Shown here: positions 41,640-50,903 of the stretch, in pieces
How positions within the stretch are numbered: the first letter of the stretch is position 1
Layout of the letters: every line of letters begins with the position of its first letter
Source: CAVYUC01 sp963816685
GTDB taxonomy: Bacteria > Bacteroidota > Bacteroidia > Bacteroidales > Prolixibacteraceae
Length of the DNA stretch: 64,000 nucleotides
Reading direction: 5' to 3'
Assembly: GCA_963816685.1 (NCBI GenBank)
Contig: CAWFMB010000016.1
Location: forward strand, 124,001-188,000
The notes under the pieces: generated by a model
Database searches by the model: none
Told to the model about the DNA's origin: nothing
The model's input: only the letters and a program-made list of their open reading frames with translations
Translations under genes and position numbers: made by a program

Positions 41640-42827
41640 TTAATACAGTCCTTGATTTTTATCGATCAACTTATTAATGGTTGCCACACTTGCTGCCGAA
41701 CGCAGACCATCTTCCGGTGTATTCAGACAATAATCAACCAGCCGCTCAACAGTGGAGGTTGCAACATGCATTCTTGTATCCGATGAACCATAATAAATAA
41801 AAACCTCATCATTTTCATTGCGAATCCAGCCGTTTGCAAAAAGTACATTCGACACATCACCAATCCGTTCTTCACCTTCCGGTGCCATAAAATAACCTCC
41901 CGGTCTCGCTATTATTTTCGAAGGATCTTCCAAATCCGTCATAAACAAGTACAACACGTAACGCAAGCCGGCAGCACAAGCACGAACTCCATGTGCCAGA
42001 TTCAGCCATCCTTTTTCAGATTTAATTGGCGCCGGCCCCTGCCCGTTCTTCAATTCCTTTATGGTATGGTATACTTTTTCATCGATGATTTGTTCATCGG
42101 GCGCTTCAGCATGAGTAATATCATCCACCAGTGCCCAGCCAATACCACCACCACCGCCAACCTCAATGAAACCATCCTGAGGGCGTGTGTAAAAGGCATA
42201 TTTTCCATTCACAAATTCAGGATGTAAAACAAGGTTTCGCTGCTGACCGTGATGAGATATAAAATCAGGCAGGCGTTCCCAGTTTTCCAAATCTTTTGTG
42301 CGCACAATCCCGCCGCTGGCGGTTGCCTGCGATGTATCGCCCTCGGGAGCAGCGCGGTCTTTTCTTTCGGCACAGAAAATTCCGTAAATCCATCCATCTT
42401 CGTGCTGAACAAGGCGCATGTCATAAACATTTGTATCCGGATCTTCTGTTTCAGGTAAAGAAACCGGCCGCTCCCAAAACTGCCAGTTGTCAATTCCATT
42501 CGGGCTTTCGGCAACTGCAAAAAATGATTTGCGATCCCAGCCCTCGGTACGTACCATCAACAAATATCTTCCATCAAGATATATAGCTCCGCTGTTAAAC
42601 GTTGCATTTATTCCAATCCGTTTCATCAAAAACGGATTCGATTTAAAATTAAAATCGTACTGCCAGTGCAGAGGGGCATGTTCAGCAGTAAGAACCGGAT
42701 GTTTATACCGGTAAAAAATTCCGTTGTAATTTCTATTAACCGGTTTATTCTTTTTCGACAGAAACTTTTGATGTTTCTTTTTCAGCTTTTCGAGGCGTTT
42801 ATCAAATTCTTTCCTGGTGTGTTTCAT
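41640..42827 (-). CDS. GH130 beta-mannoside phosphorylase (likely mannosylglucose phosphorylase)
   Basis: 395 aa, GH130 five-bladed propeller. Motifs: LMKRIGINATFNSGAIYLDGRYLLMVRTEGWDRKSFFAVAESPNGIDNW, the catalytic-Asp region DPDTNVYDMRLVQHEDGWIYGIFCAERKD, and HHGQQRNLVLHPEF. It most resembles 4-O-beta-D-mannosyl-D-glucose phosphorylase (EC 2.4.1.281), which phosphorolyses mannosyl-glucose to mannose-1-phosphate and glucose. The operon also encodes the 2-epimerase that makes this substrate from mannobiose, as in the Bacteroides fragilis pathway. A symporter gene lies 27 bp upstream. Confidence 0.93.
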   Translation of the reverse strand: MKHTRKEFDKRLEKLKKKHQKFLSKKNKPVNRNYNGIFYRYKHPVLTAEHAPLHWQYDFNFKSNPFLMKRIGINATFNSGAIYLDGRYLLMVRTEGWDRKSFFAVAESPNGIDNWQFWERPVSLPETEDPDTNVYDMRLVQHEDGWIYGIFCAERKDRAAPEGDTSQATASGGIVRTKDLENWERLPDFISHHGQQRNLVLHPEFVNGKYAFYTRPQDGFIEVGGGGGIGWALVDDITHAEAPDEQIIDEKVYHTIKELKNGQGPAPIKSEKGWLNLAHGVRACAAGLRYVLYLFMTDLEDPSKIIARPGGYFMAPEGEERIGDVSNVLFANGWIRNENDEVFIYYGSSDTRMHVATSTVERLVDYCLNTPEDGLRSAASVATINKLIDKNQGLY

Positions 42828-42854
42828 ATTTCACTATACTTCATTAATTTTCAA

Positions 42855-44681
42855 CTATGATTCCGGGAGTTTATCCCACCATGTTTTCTTCAGAATGATA
42901 ACACAAATTACAGTAATTATGATGGTAATCCAAATTGGAAGTGCATCCTTTAAAATGATGTAAATGGGCAGTGCCACCAGTGCAGTTTGGGCTATTGTGC
43001 CGATTACCACATTGAACATGTCCATTTTAAAGTTCTTATTGGGTTTGAAATCAGGATCTTCAGCCATTACTTTGGCTTTAATTGGTCCCCAGAAACCCCA
43101 GGGGCGAACATTTTTGTAAAATTCCTTTAATGTTTCTTCTTTGGTGGGTTTTGTAAGGAATGTACCCAACATGGCACCGGCAATTGAAATGAGCAACAAC
43201 CATGGGAAATAGTACAAATCGAGTGTTTCCGAAAAAACATAAGGGAAAATAAGTGCCGGAATCAAACCTGCCACCATTCCCCAGAAATAGCCATAGCCGT
43301 TAAACCGCCACCAGTACCATTTCAGCACATTGGAAACCACATAACTGCCATAAAGTGCCGAAACTATCCATTGCAGCATACTGTTTACATCCTGTGCAAA
43401 CACTCCAAAAATGATACTGATAATCACAACCACCACTCCGGTAATATAATTCATGTTTCTAATCTGAATATTGGAAGCTTCGGGTTTTACATACCGCAGG
43501 TAGATATCATTTACAATATATGCCTGTGCAGCATTTAAAGTACCGGCAAAAGTAGAATTGAATGCGGCAAGCAGACCCGCCAGCAACAATCCCATAAAAC
43601 CTACCGGCACAAATTCTGAAATGGCAGAAGGTAATATCTGTTCAAAATCAATTTGCCCGGCAACCATTAAATTCAGCCGGTCGTAATAAAGCAGCCCCAG
43701 AATGGCAAAGCCGGCAATCATAAAATAGCGGATGGGCATTAAAACCACAGAAACAAAACCGCTCATTTTTGCCGCTTCCTTTGGAGTTTTTGTGGAAAGT
43801 ATTTTTTGCATATCGTAAGTTGGAGCTGGTCCTGCCAGTGAAACCAATACACCCTTAAAGACCATCATCATAAAAAAGATGGAAAAAAGCGAATAACCGT
43901 CGCTGGCAATTTTATCATTCACTTCATTAATAATTCCACGCCAGTCCAAATCAAGCCGCCATCCAAAGAACGGCGATTCCCAGCCCTCCGGAGTTACCAA
44001 AGTTTCCACCGTCATTGCTTTCATTGCCAGTACACCAATTAAAATTGCTGAGATTGTCATGATGATATACTGCAGAACATCGGCCCAGACAATACTTGAC
44101 ATTCCTCCCAAAACAGCATAAAATACAGCAAACATGGTAAACGCAATTCCATAAATGTGAGGCACATATTCAAGCGGAACCTGGAATGGAATATGAGGCT
44201 GAACCAAATCCCAGGGGATAAAAATCATCACAAACTTTCCAAGCCCGATAAAACCGTAGGCCAGGTATCCAAGACACATTATCAGTGCGAAAACCACTAC
44301 CACACCATGTGACAAGTTGCTGTCGCGGGTGCGGCCAAAGCGCGTGTTTATCCATTCGGCGCCTGTAGTAACTTTCGAACGGCGCAACCAGATACTGAGA
44401 AACACCATTAAAAACACCTGGTTAAAAACAGGCCATAGCCAGGGTATCCAAATACTTTTCAATCCGTAAACGAACAGCAGTGTTACCAGCCACATCGTTC
44501 CCGAAATGTCGAACATTCCTGAGGCGTTGGACAAACCCAGCATATACCACGGCAATTTATTGCCGCCAAGCATATAATTGGCTTTGCTTTTTTGGGCAAC
44601 TTTTTTAAGAACTAATCCAATGGTTACTGTTGAGAGGAGGTAAACAATAATGATGATTACATCGATGATTGTCAATTTCAT
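42855..44681 (-). CDS. Sodium:solute symporter (SSS family)
   Basis: 608 aa, about 13-14 membrane helices. The sequence starts LTIIDVIIIIVYLLSTVTIGLVLKKVAQKSKANYMLGGNKLPWYMLGLSNASGMFDISGTMW, the SSS core (TM1 with the Na+-site region), and carries IAAFNSTFAGTLNAAQAYIVNDIYLRYV near the middle. It imports a solute with Na+; context (GH130, epimerase) suggests a manno-disaccharide. First gene of the five-gene operon symporter - GH130 - YdeI-like - Gfo/Idh - epimerase. Upstream lies a cluster of TAnnTTTG boxes. Confidence 0.92.
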   Translation of the reverse strand: MKLTIIDVIIIIVYLLSTVTIGLVLKKVAQKSKANYMLGGNKLPWYMLGLSNASGMFDISGTMWLVTLLFVYGLKSIWIPWLWPVFNQVFLMVFLSIWLRRSKVTTGAEWINTRFGRTRDSNLSHGVVVVFALIMCLGYLAYGFIGLGKFVMIFIPWDLVQPHIPFQVPLEYVPHIYGIAFTMFAVFYAVLGGMSSIVWADVLQYIIMTISAILIGVLAMKAMTVETLVTPEGWESPFFGWRLDLDWRGIINEVNDKIASDGYSLFSIFFMMMVFKGVLVSLAGPAPTYDMQKILSTKTPKEAAKMSGFVSVVLMPIRYFMIAGFAILGLLYYDRLNLMVAGQIDFEQILPSAISEFVPVGFMGLLLAGLLAAFNSTFAGTLNAAQAYIVNDIYLRYVKPEASNIQIRNMNYITGVVVVIISIIFGVFAQDVNSMLQWIVSALYGSYVVSNVLKWYWWRFNGYGYFWGMVAGLIPALIFPYVFSETLDLYYFPWLLLISIAGAMLGTFLTKPTKEETLKEFYKNVRPWGFWGPIKAKVMAEDPDFKPNKNFKMDMFNVVIGTIAQTALVALPIYIILKDALPIWITIIITVICVIILKKTWWDKLPES

Positions 44682-44718
44682 TTCTGGCTTGTTTAGTTTC
44701 CAAGTAAAAATTAAGCAA

Positions 44719-44745
44719 CAAATATAATGAGATAGTTCAAATATA
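44719..44745 (-). promoter_or_regulatory. Candidate Bacteroidota promoter boxes of the mannoside operon
   Basis: On the minus strand two copies of TATATTTG occur (44745-44738 and 44726-44719), each matching the Bacteroidota -7 consensus TAnnTTTG, 38 and 57 bp before the symporter ATG. No clear -33 TTTG box at standard spacing was confirmed for either. Confidence 0.4.
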
Positions 44746-44898
44746 ACAGTTAATAATTACTTGTGACAGCTATGACAATATTCAATTCCTGTTTTATTTT
44801 TTACCAAAAGGCAGTCAAAAAAAAGAATCGCCTATAATTGAAAATTCATTTTGAATAAAAAATAAAAAACACCAATTTTACCCACACATTAAATTAGT

Positions 44899-45840
44899 AT
44901 GAATAAATTTCTGTTGTACACTTTTATGTTGTTTCTTTTCGCCTGCTCCGGAAAGCCATCCAAACAAACAAATTCTGTTCATGAAAATCAAAAATCAGAA
45001 AACAGTAAAGAACCGGCAGTTGGTGCAGAAAATACTTCAACCAATATTGTACCCATTGAAAATGAAATGATTTATTTTGAAGGTGGCGAATATTTAATGG
45101 GTTCTGAAAATGGATTACAAAATGAACGCCCGGTTCACAAGGTTAAAATAAATCCGTTTTATATCGATAAGTCACCGGTTACTGTTGCTCAATTCCGACA
45201 GTTTGTACAATCTGCCGGTTTTAAAACCGAGGCTGAAAAATTTGGTGATTCAGGAGTTTTTAATCTTGAAACCCAAAACTGGGAATTATTACCGGGAGCA
45301 ACCTGGCAAAAACCTTTTGGGCCTTCAGGCCCTGATGCTGAAGATAACCATCCTGTTACGCAAGTAAGCTGGAATGATGCAACAGCCTTTGCAAATTGGG
45401 CCGGAAAACGTTTGCCAACAGAGGCAGAATGGGAATATGCAGCGAGTAGCGGAAAAAATTCGGCAGACAAATTCAGCTGGGGAAATGAAGTTTCGATTGA
45501 TGGTAAGTATTTCGCAAACGTCTGGCAGGGAGCGATAACCTCAACAGATGCTGCCGATGGTTATTTGTTTACTTCGCCGGTTGGGGCATTTGGCGAAAAT
45601 GAAGCCGGATTAACCGATATGGGTGGAAATGTTTGGCAATGGTGTGCCGGTAATTACAAATCGTATCCGGGTAATCTTGAACAGGTGCAGGAAGATCCAA
45701 ACATAAAAGTAATCCGCGGCGGTTCATTCTTTTTCGATCAAAATGGTGAAAACAGTTTTACGGTTAGCGGCCGTGCTATGAATTCGCATGAAACTTCGCT
45801 TTTTAATACCGGGTTTCGGTGTGCAAAAAGTGCAGAATAA
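44899..45840 (+). CDS. Formylglycine-generating-enzyme-like (SUMF1) lipoprotein
   Basis: 313 aa. Lipoprotein signal (LLYTFMLFLFAC, Cys near 16), Ser/Asn-rich tether, then an FGE-sulfatase fold: MIYFEGGEYLMGSENGLQNERPVHKVKINPFYIDKSPVTVAQFRQFVQ, PVTQVSWNDATAFANWAGKRLPTEAEWEYAA, GLTDMGGNVWQWCAGNY and VIRGGSFFF...TGFRCAKS. Only some such proteins make formylglycine on sulfatases; the two active Cys of true FGE are not both evident here and no sulfatase is nearby, so the role is open. 63 bp before the Tat-exported Gfo/Idh gene. Confidence 0.88.
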   Translation: MNKFLLYTFMLFLFACSGKPSKQTNSVHENQKSENSKEPAVGAENTSTNIVPIENEMIYFEGGEYLMGSENGLQNERPVHKVKINPFYIDKSPVTVAQFRQFVQSAGFKTEAEKFGDSGVFNLETQNWELLPGATWQKPFGPSGPDAEDNHPVTQVSWNDATAFANWAGKRLPTEAEWEYAASSGKNSADKFSWGNEVSIDGKYFANVWQGAITSTDAADGYLFTSPVGAFGENEAGLTDMGGNVWQWCAGNYKSYPGNLEQVQEDPNIKVIRGGSFFFDQNGENSFTVSGRAMNSHETSLFNTGFRCAKSAE

Positions 45841-45903
45841 ATTTTTAACAGGAAATATGATTTTAAAATTTAAATAATTCTAATCAATTAAAACCTTTTC
45901 GAA

Positions 45904-47199
45904 ATGAGTAACATGAACAGAAGAAATTTTCTTGGAAAAGCAGCTGCCGGAGCTGCTGCAATTACTGTAATTCCGCGCCATGTTTTGGGAGGCAAAGGCT
46001 TTGTAGCCGCTAACGATCGTTTCCAGCTTGGATATATTGGAACCGGGAAACAGGTGTATACGTTGCTGAATGGAATTGGCGGATGCGCCGAAACTGTTGC
46101 TGTTGCTGCATGCGATGTGTACAAAAAGAAACTTGACAACTTTGTTGATGCAGCAGTAAAAAACAATGCAAAAAAAGGAATTAATGCAAAAGTCGACGGC
46201 TACCACTATTACCGCGAATTGCTTGACCGCGATGATATTGATGCAGTTGTTATTGCCACGCCCGACCACTGGCATGCCCAGGTGGCAGTAGATGCTGCAA
46301 AGGCAGGAAAAGATATTTACTGCGAAAAACCAATGGCCCTTACTGTTGCCGAAGGCCGTGCAATGGTGAATGCAACACGGAAATATGACCGTGTATTCCA
46401 AACCGGAAATATGCAACGTTCATGGCGTGATTTCCGCCATGCAGTAGAACTTGTTCGTAACGGATATATTGGTGATGTAAAAGAAATTAATGTTAGTGTT
46501 GGCGAGCCGGTAAAACAATGCGATTTACCTACACAACCGGTTCCTGAAGGACTGGATTGGAACGAATGGGTTGGACCGTCATTGTATCGCGGATTTCATG
46601 AAGACCTGGCTCCCGCCGATACAAATGGTCCGTGGGCATGGTGGCGTGGCTACCGTGATTTTGGCGGTGGTTTAATTACAGACTGGGGTGCTCACATGTT
46701 CGACATTGGCCAGTGGGCATTGGGTATGGACAAATCGGGCCCGACAAAGTTTTTACCACCCGAAGATCCAACAGCCGGCAGTGGTCTGGTTATGGTATAT
46801 GACAATGGAGTGCGAATGAATCACAAACAATGGGGCGAAGGAAATGCCGTTCAGATTATTGGCACCGAAGGTAAAATTGAAGTCAGCCGCGAATTCCTGC
46901 GCACTTATCCAAATAAAGACTGGGCTAAAGCTGAATTGAAACCTACTGATAAAAGGGTTTATGTCAGTGATAACCATTACCAGGATTGGGTGGATGCAAT
47001 GAAAAACCGCACCAAACCTGTATCTGATGTTGAATACGGACACCGCACTGCTTCGCTTTGCAATGTAACCAACATTGCATACGAATTGCAGCGTCCGTTG
47101 CTTTGGAATCCACAGGAAGAAAAATTTGTTGACGATGATTTTGCAAATCTCATGGTTGGCCGCCCCTACCGTGGCAAATGGAATTTTACTAATTATTAA
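45904..47199 (+). CDS. Tat-exported Gfo/Idh/MocA family oxidoreductase
   Basis: 431 aa. Twin-arginine signal NRRNFLGKAAAGAAAITVIP predicts folded export with NAD(P) or lipid anchoring. The Rossmann fold follows (RFQLGYIGTGKQVYTLLNGI), then the conserved EKPMA motif (IYCEKPMALTVAEGRAMVNATRKY) and a C-terminal domain with GGGLITDWGAHMFDIGQWALGMD. Members of this type in Bacteroidota include secreted glycosidase-like NAD-dependent enzymes (GH109-like). Probably co-transcribed with the SUMF1-like gene. A partial, decayed copy of its 3' end is found at 47601-47796. Confidence 0.9.
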   Translation: MSNMNRRNFLGKAAAGAAAITVIPRHVLGGKGFVAANDRFQLGYIGTGKQVYTLLNGIGGCAETVAVAACDVYKKKLDNFVDAAVKNNAKKGINAKVDGYHYYRELLDRDDIDAVVIATPDHWHAQVAVDAAKAGKDIYCEKPMALTVAEGRAMVNATRKYDRVFQTGNMQRSWRDFRHAVELVRNGYIGDVKEINVSVGEPVKQCDLPTQPVPEGLDWNEWVGPSLYRGFHEDLAPADTNGPWAWWRGYRDFGGGLITDWGAHMFDIGQWALGMDKSGPTKFLPPEDPTAGSGLVMVYDNGVRMNHKQWGEGNAVQIIGTEGKIEVSREFLRTYPNKDWAKAELKPTDKRVYVSDNHYQDWVDAMKNRTKPVSDVEYGHRTASLCNVTNIAYELQRPLLWNPQEEKFVDDDFANLMVGRPYRGKWNFTNY

Positions 47200-47216
47200 T
47201 ACGGATTTTCAGTCTT

Positions 47217-47261
47217 TAAAAAACCGCTCTTTCTGAAGCATCGGAGGGAACGGTTTTTTTA
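47217..47261 (+). terminator. Terminator after the Tat Gfo/Idh gene
   Basis: AAAAAACCG pairs with CGGTTTTTT across about 24 bases with an inner CTT/AAG-type pairing, followed by T. It lies 17 bp after the stop codon. Confidence 0.7.
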
Positions 47262-47410
47262 TTCCTTTTCATTGAAAAATGAAAATTCCTATCCCTTGAA
47301 ATATTCTTTACGTTTCAATCTTTTAATTCTGTTGGCGACTTTCCAAAATGGTATTTCAAGCCATAAACCGAGATGGAGTTTTGCCGTATTGCTCCCGCAA
47401 CTTTCCACTT

Positions 47411-47481
47411 ATTAAAGTCGAACTAAAGTCGAACTAAAGTCGAATTAAATTTGGTTTTAACCGAATTTAATTCGACTTTAG
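47411..47481. repeat. Tandem 11-bp units plus inverted copy (same design as 16110-16200)
   Basis: Three copies of TAAAGTCGAAC-like units (from 47413) lead into a hairpin whose arms 47434-47456 and 47459-47481 (23 bp) pair with one mismatch around a 2-base loop. The unit sequence differs from that at 16110 but both begin ATTAAAGTCG and share the 11-bp period and the palindromic end. Confidence 0.8.
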
Positions 47482-47600
47482 TATATCTCAGGTATATCCA
47501 AAAACAAGACAAAAATGAAAGTGACTTTCGCTGATAAGGTAAAAAGAATGAAGAGGAAGGAATAAAATATTTTGCTCCACCGGTAAATCAGGGTGACCTA

Positions 47601-47796
47601 ATTCCGGCACAGTTAACCGGATAAAGTCCGGACTAAAGCTGAACTGAAACCTATCGATAAAAGGATTTGATTTGGCAAATCTCATGGTTGGTCGCCCCTT
47701 TCCTGACATGTGAAATTATACAAACTGTTAATATGGATTTTCAATCTTTAAAAAACCCCTCTTTCTGTTTTTTCAGAAGGAACATTTTTTTTGGTT
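47601..47796 (+). pseudogene. Decayed partial copy of the Tat Gfo/Idh gene end
   Basis: 47601-47669 resembles 46891-46959 of the intact gene (ATTCC..GC..A..TAT, then AAAGCTGAAC/T TGAAACCTA, GATAAAAGG), and from 47671 it jumps to sequence like 47140-47262 (GCAAATCTCATGGTTGG-CGCCCC, stop region, then the same 3' terminator sequence, CTTTAAAAAACC-CTCTTTCTG). About 180 bp of the gene is deleted at the junction, with many substitutions. Rest of 47262-47410 and 47482-47600: nothing recognisable. Confidence 0.75.
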
Positions 47797-47873
47797 TTCC
47801 GGAACCTCGTTTAAAAACAATGTTTTCAACACCTTCAATACGCATTCCCGGCAAAACCAGTGCAATAATAGTT

Positions 47874-48401
47874 TTAGCTTGTTGCACGCAAATTATCCAG
47901 CGATTTATAAACCACTACTTTCAGATTTGACTCATTGTCGAAATGTTTTAAATGATTTAATAATTCATTTGCAGGAAAACCATCCGGAAGTATATCTCTT
48001 TTCTTAAATTTTGAAAAAATATGATGAGCTCCGTTTAATACAAACACCGAATTGGATTTATTCAAAAGCAAATTAAGTAAAGGTTGTATAGTTAATTTTC
48101 CGGTATGGATTAATCCTTCGGCAGCAATCCAGCGTATATCACTTTCTTCGTCCTCCAGTGCCTCTAAAAATAAAGGAATGGCTGCAGGGTCTGCAATTTC
48201 TTCCATAACTTTCATGGCTTCCCAGCGACAATGATGCTTCGGATGATAATAAAGATCTTTAACGTAAGCCATAACAACTGCACCCTTTGAAATCAGTTTT
48301 TCCCTGGTTTCTTTTCTTTTTACTCCATCATCAGTACATAATTTATCTACAAGTTCTTTAATTTCCAAAACCTCTGATGTGTTTAACTTTTCTACATTCA
48401 T
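47874..48401 (-). CDS. HEAT-repeat protein linked to the H+-ATPase
   Basis: 175 aa, all-helical, with HEAT/PBS-lyase-type repeats: WEAMKVMEEIADPAAIPLFLEALEDEESDIRWIAAEGLIHTGKLTIQPLLNLLL. The N-terminal helix includes ELVDKLCTDDGVKRKETREKLISKGAVV. No catalytic motif; scaffold or adaptor presumed. It starts 11 bp after the ATPase stop on the same strand, so is co-transcribed with and probably acts with or on the pump. Confidence 0.8.
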   Translation of the reverse strand: MNVEKLNTSEVLEIKELVDKLCTDDGVKRKETREKLISKGAVVMAYVKDLYYHPKHHCRWEAMKVMEEIADPAAIPLFLEALEDEESDIRWIAAEGLIHTGKLTIQPLLNLLLNKSNSVFVLNGAHHIFSKFKKRDILPDGFPANELLNHLKHFDNESNLKVVVYKSLDNLRATS

Positions 48402-48412
48402 ATACCTGATTT

Positions 48413-50863
48413 TTATTTTGCGAATACTATATTTTTATGGTCAAGCAAATTGTATATTCTAACTTTAAGAAAATCTGTTATCAAAAATGCCATTAGGGCA
48501 TACCCCCAAACCATCAGGGCCAGTTTCCATGAGATTGGGGTAATAAACCATCCGTAAACAGCAACTATTGTAGCCAGAATTTTAGTGATTACAGCTGACC
48601 AAAACATCACGCCGCTAGGTTTTATTGACCAAAAGGTACCACGGGTTCTGGTAACAAAAATGGTCAAATGTCCGGCTACGGCCAGTTTCAGAAATATAAA
48701 TGTTTGAATTGCATCTTTGGACAGATGCAGCACTTCCTGGCCGATAAAAAAGATTCCAAAGGAACTGATAACGCCAATTAATCCAAGAAAAGTAGCCATG
48801 CTAAGCAAGACACGCATGTTCCATCGCTCCGGTTCATTGGAATAATTTACCCTGTCGTATGCAATAGCCATAATAGGAGCATCATTAAATAAAGCCAGCA
48901 AAACAATCATTATAGCGGTTACGGGGTAAAAATTAAAAACGAGAATAGCCAGGGTAATAAAAAATAATACACGAATGGTTTCAGCAATACGATAAATTGC
49001 ATAGCTGTTCATTCGCTGAAAAATCTTACGACTCTCTTTCATTGCATCGATTATGACCGATAATCCCGGGAGAGTTAAAACGATATCGGCAGCTGATTTG
49101 GCAGCATCAGTGGCGCCGGCTACGGCAATGCCCACATCTGCTTTTTTTAGTGCCGGAGCGTCATTTACACCATCTCCTGTCATTCCCACAATATGTCCTC
49201 TTTCCTGCAGCAATTCAACTATCCGGTATTTATGCTCCGGAAAAACCTGGGCAAACCCATCGGATTTTTCCATTATTTCCCCCGCCTCTTTATCGGATTT
49301 ATTCAGAAACGCAGATGCGTTTCCAATCCGGCTTTTCAGATTAACTTTTTGTGCGATCTGCCGTGCGATGGAAACATGATCCCCAGTTACCATTTTCACA
49401 TCAACTCCCATATTGGAAGCTGTTTTTATCGTTTCTGCCGAATCTTCGCGAGGGGGATCGAACAATGGAATCAATCCTGCAAACACCCATTGATCTTTTT
49501 CAATGGTTCGCGCAGTTCCAAGCGTTCGATATCCCTTCTTCGCCAATTCGTCCACCTGATCGTTTATTTCTTTGGAAATTTTTGATTTCTCTGCTTCATT
49601 CAGCAAATCAAGAATAACCTGTGGTGCCCCCTTCGATATTTTAAATTTTTTATTATTATCTGAAACAACAGTTGCTTCACTTCGCTTTATCACCGGATCG
49701 AAAGGTTTAAAATCGATAATGGTAAATGCTTTCAATTTTTCTTCGGATTCCTTTAAAGAAGTAGTTTTACTGATTATAGCTGTATCTATTGGATCATTAT
49801 CTTCCTCCCTCGAAGCCAGTGAGGCATATATCAATACATCATCTGAGGTAAAATTTTGTGGAACAACATCAGTCAGTGTTAATTCATTTTTAGTAATTGT
49901 TCCGGTTTTATCCGAACACAATATATCCATACCTGCCATTTCTTCAATTGCCACCAGTTTACTTACAATGGCTTTCTTTTTAGCCAATATTGATGCGCCC
50001 ACAGCCATTGTAACAGATAATACGGCCGGAAGAGCTACCGGAATTGCTGCTATAGTCAGCACCAGTGCAAATTGCAGTGTATCGAGAAAACTTTCGTGGC
50101 GAAAAAATGAAACCAGAAAAATAATAGCAATCATAAAAGCTGCGAGGACGATCAAATAATGTCCTATTTTAATCACAGCCCTTTGAAAGTGGCTTACTGT
50201 TTTAGCTTCTTCCACTAATTTCGCAGTACGTCCAAAAAAAGTATCAGTACCTGTTGCTACTACCAGACCATCTACTTCACCTTGACGAATTACAGAACCG
50301 GAAAACACTACTTCTGACTGGTGTTTTTCAACAGGCAGTGATTCTCCCGTTAATGCAGACTCATCAACAGTTACATAGTCTCCTGAAAAAAGTTTGGCAT
50401 CAGCAGGAACAACATCTCCAAACCTCAGTCGCACCACATCCCCAGGCACAAGTTCGCGTGCCGGTATTTTGTTCCATTTACCGTTGCGTTTTACGCGTGC
50501 ATTTAATGCAAGCTTTTTTTTCAATTGATTAATGGCATCTCCGGCTTTATACTCCTGCCAAAAGCCAACTGTAGCATTCAGTAAGAGTAAAACTACAATG
50601 ATCCAAAAATCTTCCCAATGATGTATTACGGCCGATAAAATAGCAGCCACTTCAATCATCAAGGGAATCGGTCCCCAGAAATAACCAAGAAATTTTAAAA
50701 CAGGATTGACCTTTTTTTCCTCCAGTTCATTGTAACCGTATTCATCAATACGTTTTTTTGTTTCTGTATCAGATAACCCATTCTTATTTGAAGAAAAAAT
50801 TTCAAAGGCTTTTTCGATGGACAATTTCTTCAGCTTATCAATGTCAGAAATTGTTTTTTTCAT
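48413..50863 (-). CDS. Plasma-membrane proton-efflux P-type ATPase (P3A type)
   Basis: 816 aa. Ten-helix P-type ATPase of the H+-ATPase group. Phosphorylated Asp318 in CSDKTGTITKNELTLTDV; actuator motif ESALTGESLPVEKHQSEVVFSG; nucleotide domain with KISKGAPQVILDLL; and hinge MTGDGVNDAPALKKADVGIAVAGATDAAKSAADIVL. The N-terminal LKKLSIEKAFEIFSSNKNGLSDTE and the YNELEEKK motif are typical. It exports H+ (plant/yeast Pma1-like) and would build a proton gradient. Followed 11 bp later by a HEAT-repeat gene. A -24/-12-like sequence lies 41 bp upstream. Confidence 0.93.
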   Translation of the reverse strand: MKKTISDIDKLKKLSIEKAFEIFSSNKNGLSDTETKKRIDEYGYNELEEKKVNPVLKFLGYFWGPIPLMIEVAAILSAVIHHWEDFWIIVVLLLLNATVGFWQEYKAGDAINQLKKKLALNARVKRNGKWNKIPARELVPGDVVRLRFGDVVPADAKLFSGDYVTVDESALTGESLPVEKHQSEVVFSGSVIRQGEVDGLVVATGTDTFFGRTAKLVEEAKTVSHFQRAVIKIGHYLIVLAAFMIAIIFLVSFFRHESFLDTLQFALVLTIAAIPVALPAVLSVTMAVGASILAKKKAIVSKLVAIEEMAGMDILCSDKTGTITKNELTLTDVVPQNFTSDDVLIYASLASREEDNDPIDTAIISKTTSLKESEEKLKAFTIIDFKPFDPVIKRSEATVVSDNNKKFKISKGAPQVILDLLNEAEKSKISKEINDQVDELAKKGYRTLGTARTIEKDQWVFAGLIPLFDPPREDSAETIKTASNMGVDVKMVTGDHVSIARQIAQKVNLKSRIGNASAFLNKSDKEAGEIMEKSDGFAQVFPEHKYRIVELLQERGHIVGMTGDGVNDAPALKKADVGIAVAGATDAAKSAADIVLTLPGLSVIIDAMKESRKIFQRMNSYAIYRIAETIRVLFFITLAILVFNFYPVTAIMIVLLALFNDAPIMAIAYDRVNYSNEPERWNMRVLLSMATFLGLIGVISSFGIFFIGQEVLHLSKDAIQTFIFLKLAVAGHLTIFVTRTRGTFWSIKPSGVMFWSAVITKILATIVAVYGWFITPISWKLALMVWGYALMAFLITDFLKVRIYNLLDHKNIVFAK

Positions 50864-50903
50864 TCTAATCTGTTTTATGCACTATGGCTGATATGTTATA
50901 ACA

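Noticed and set aside
45880..46416. Minus-strand ORF of 178 aa, Cys/His-rich
   Set aside because: Fully inside the well-supported Tat Gfo/Idh gene on the other strand.
47411..47481. Tandem short repeats suggesting a CRISPR array
   Set aside because: Units are 11 bp with no spacers and end in a palindrome; no cas genes. Same for 16110-16200.
49572..50159. Plus-strand ORF of 195 aa
   Set aside because: Antisense shadow of the H+-ATPase core motifs.
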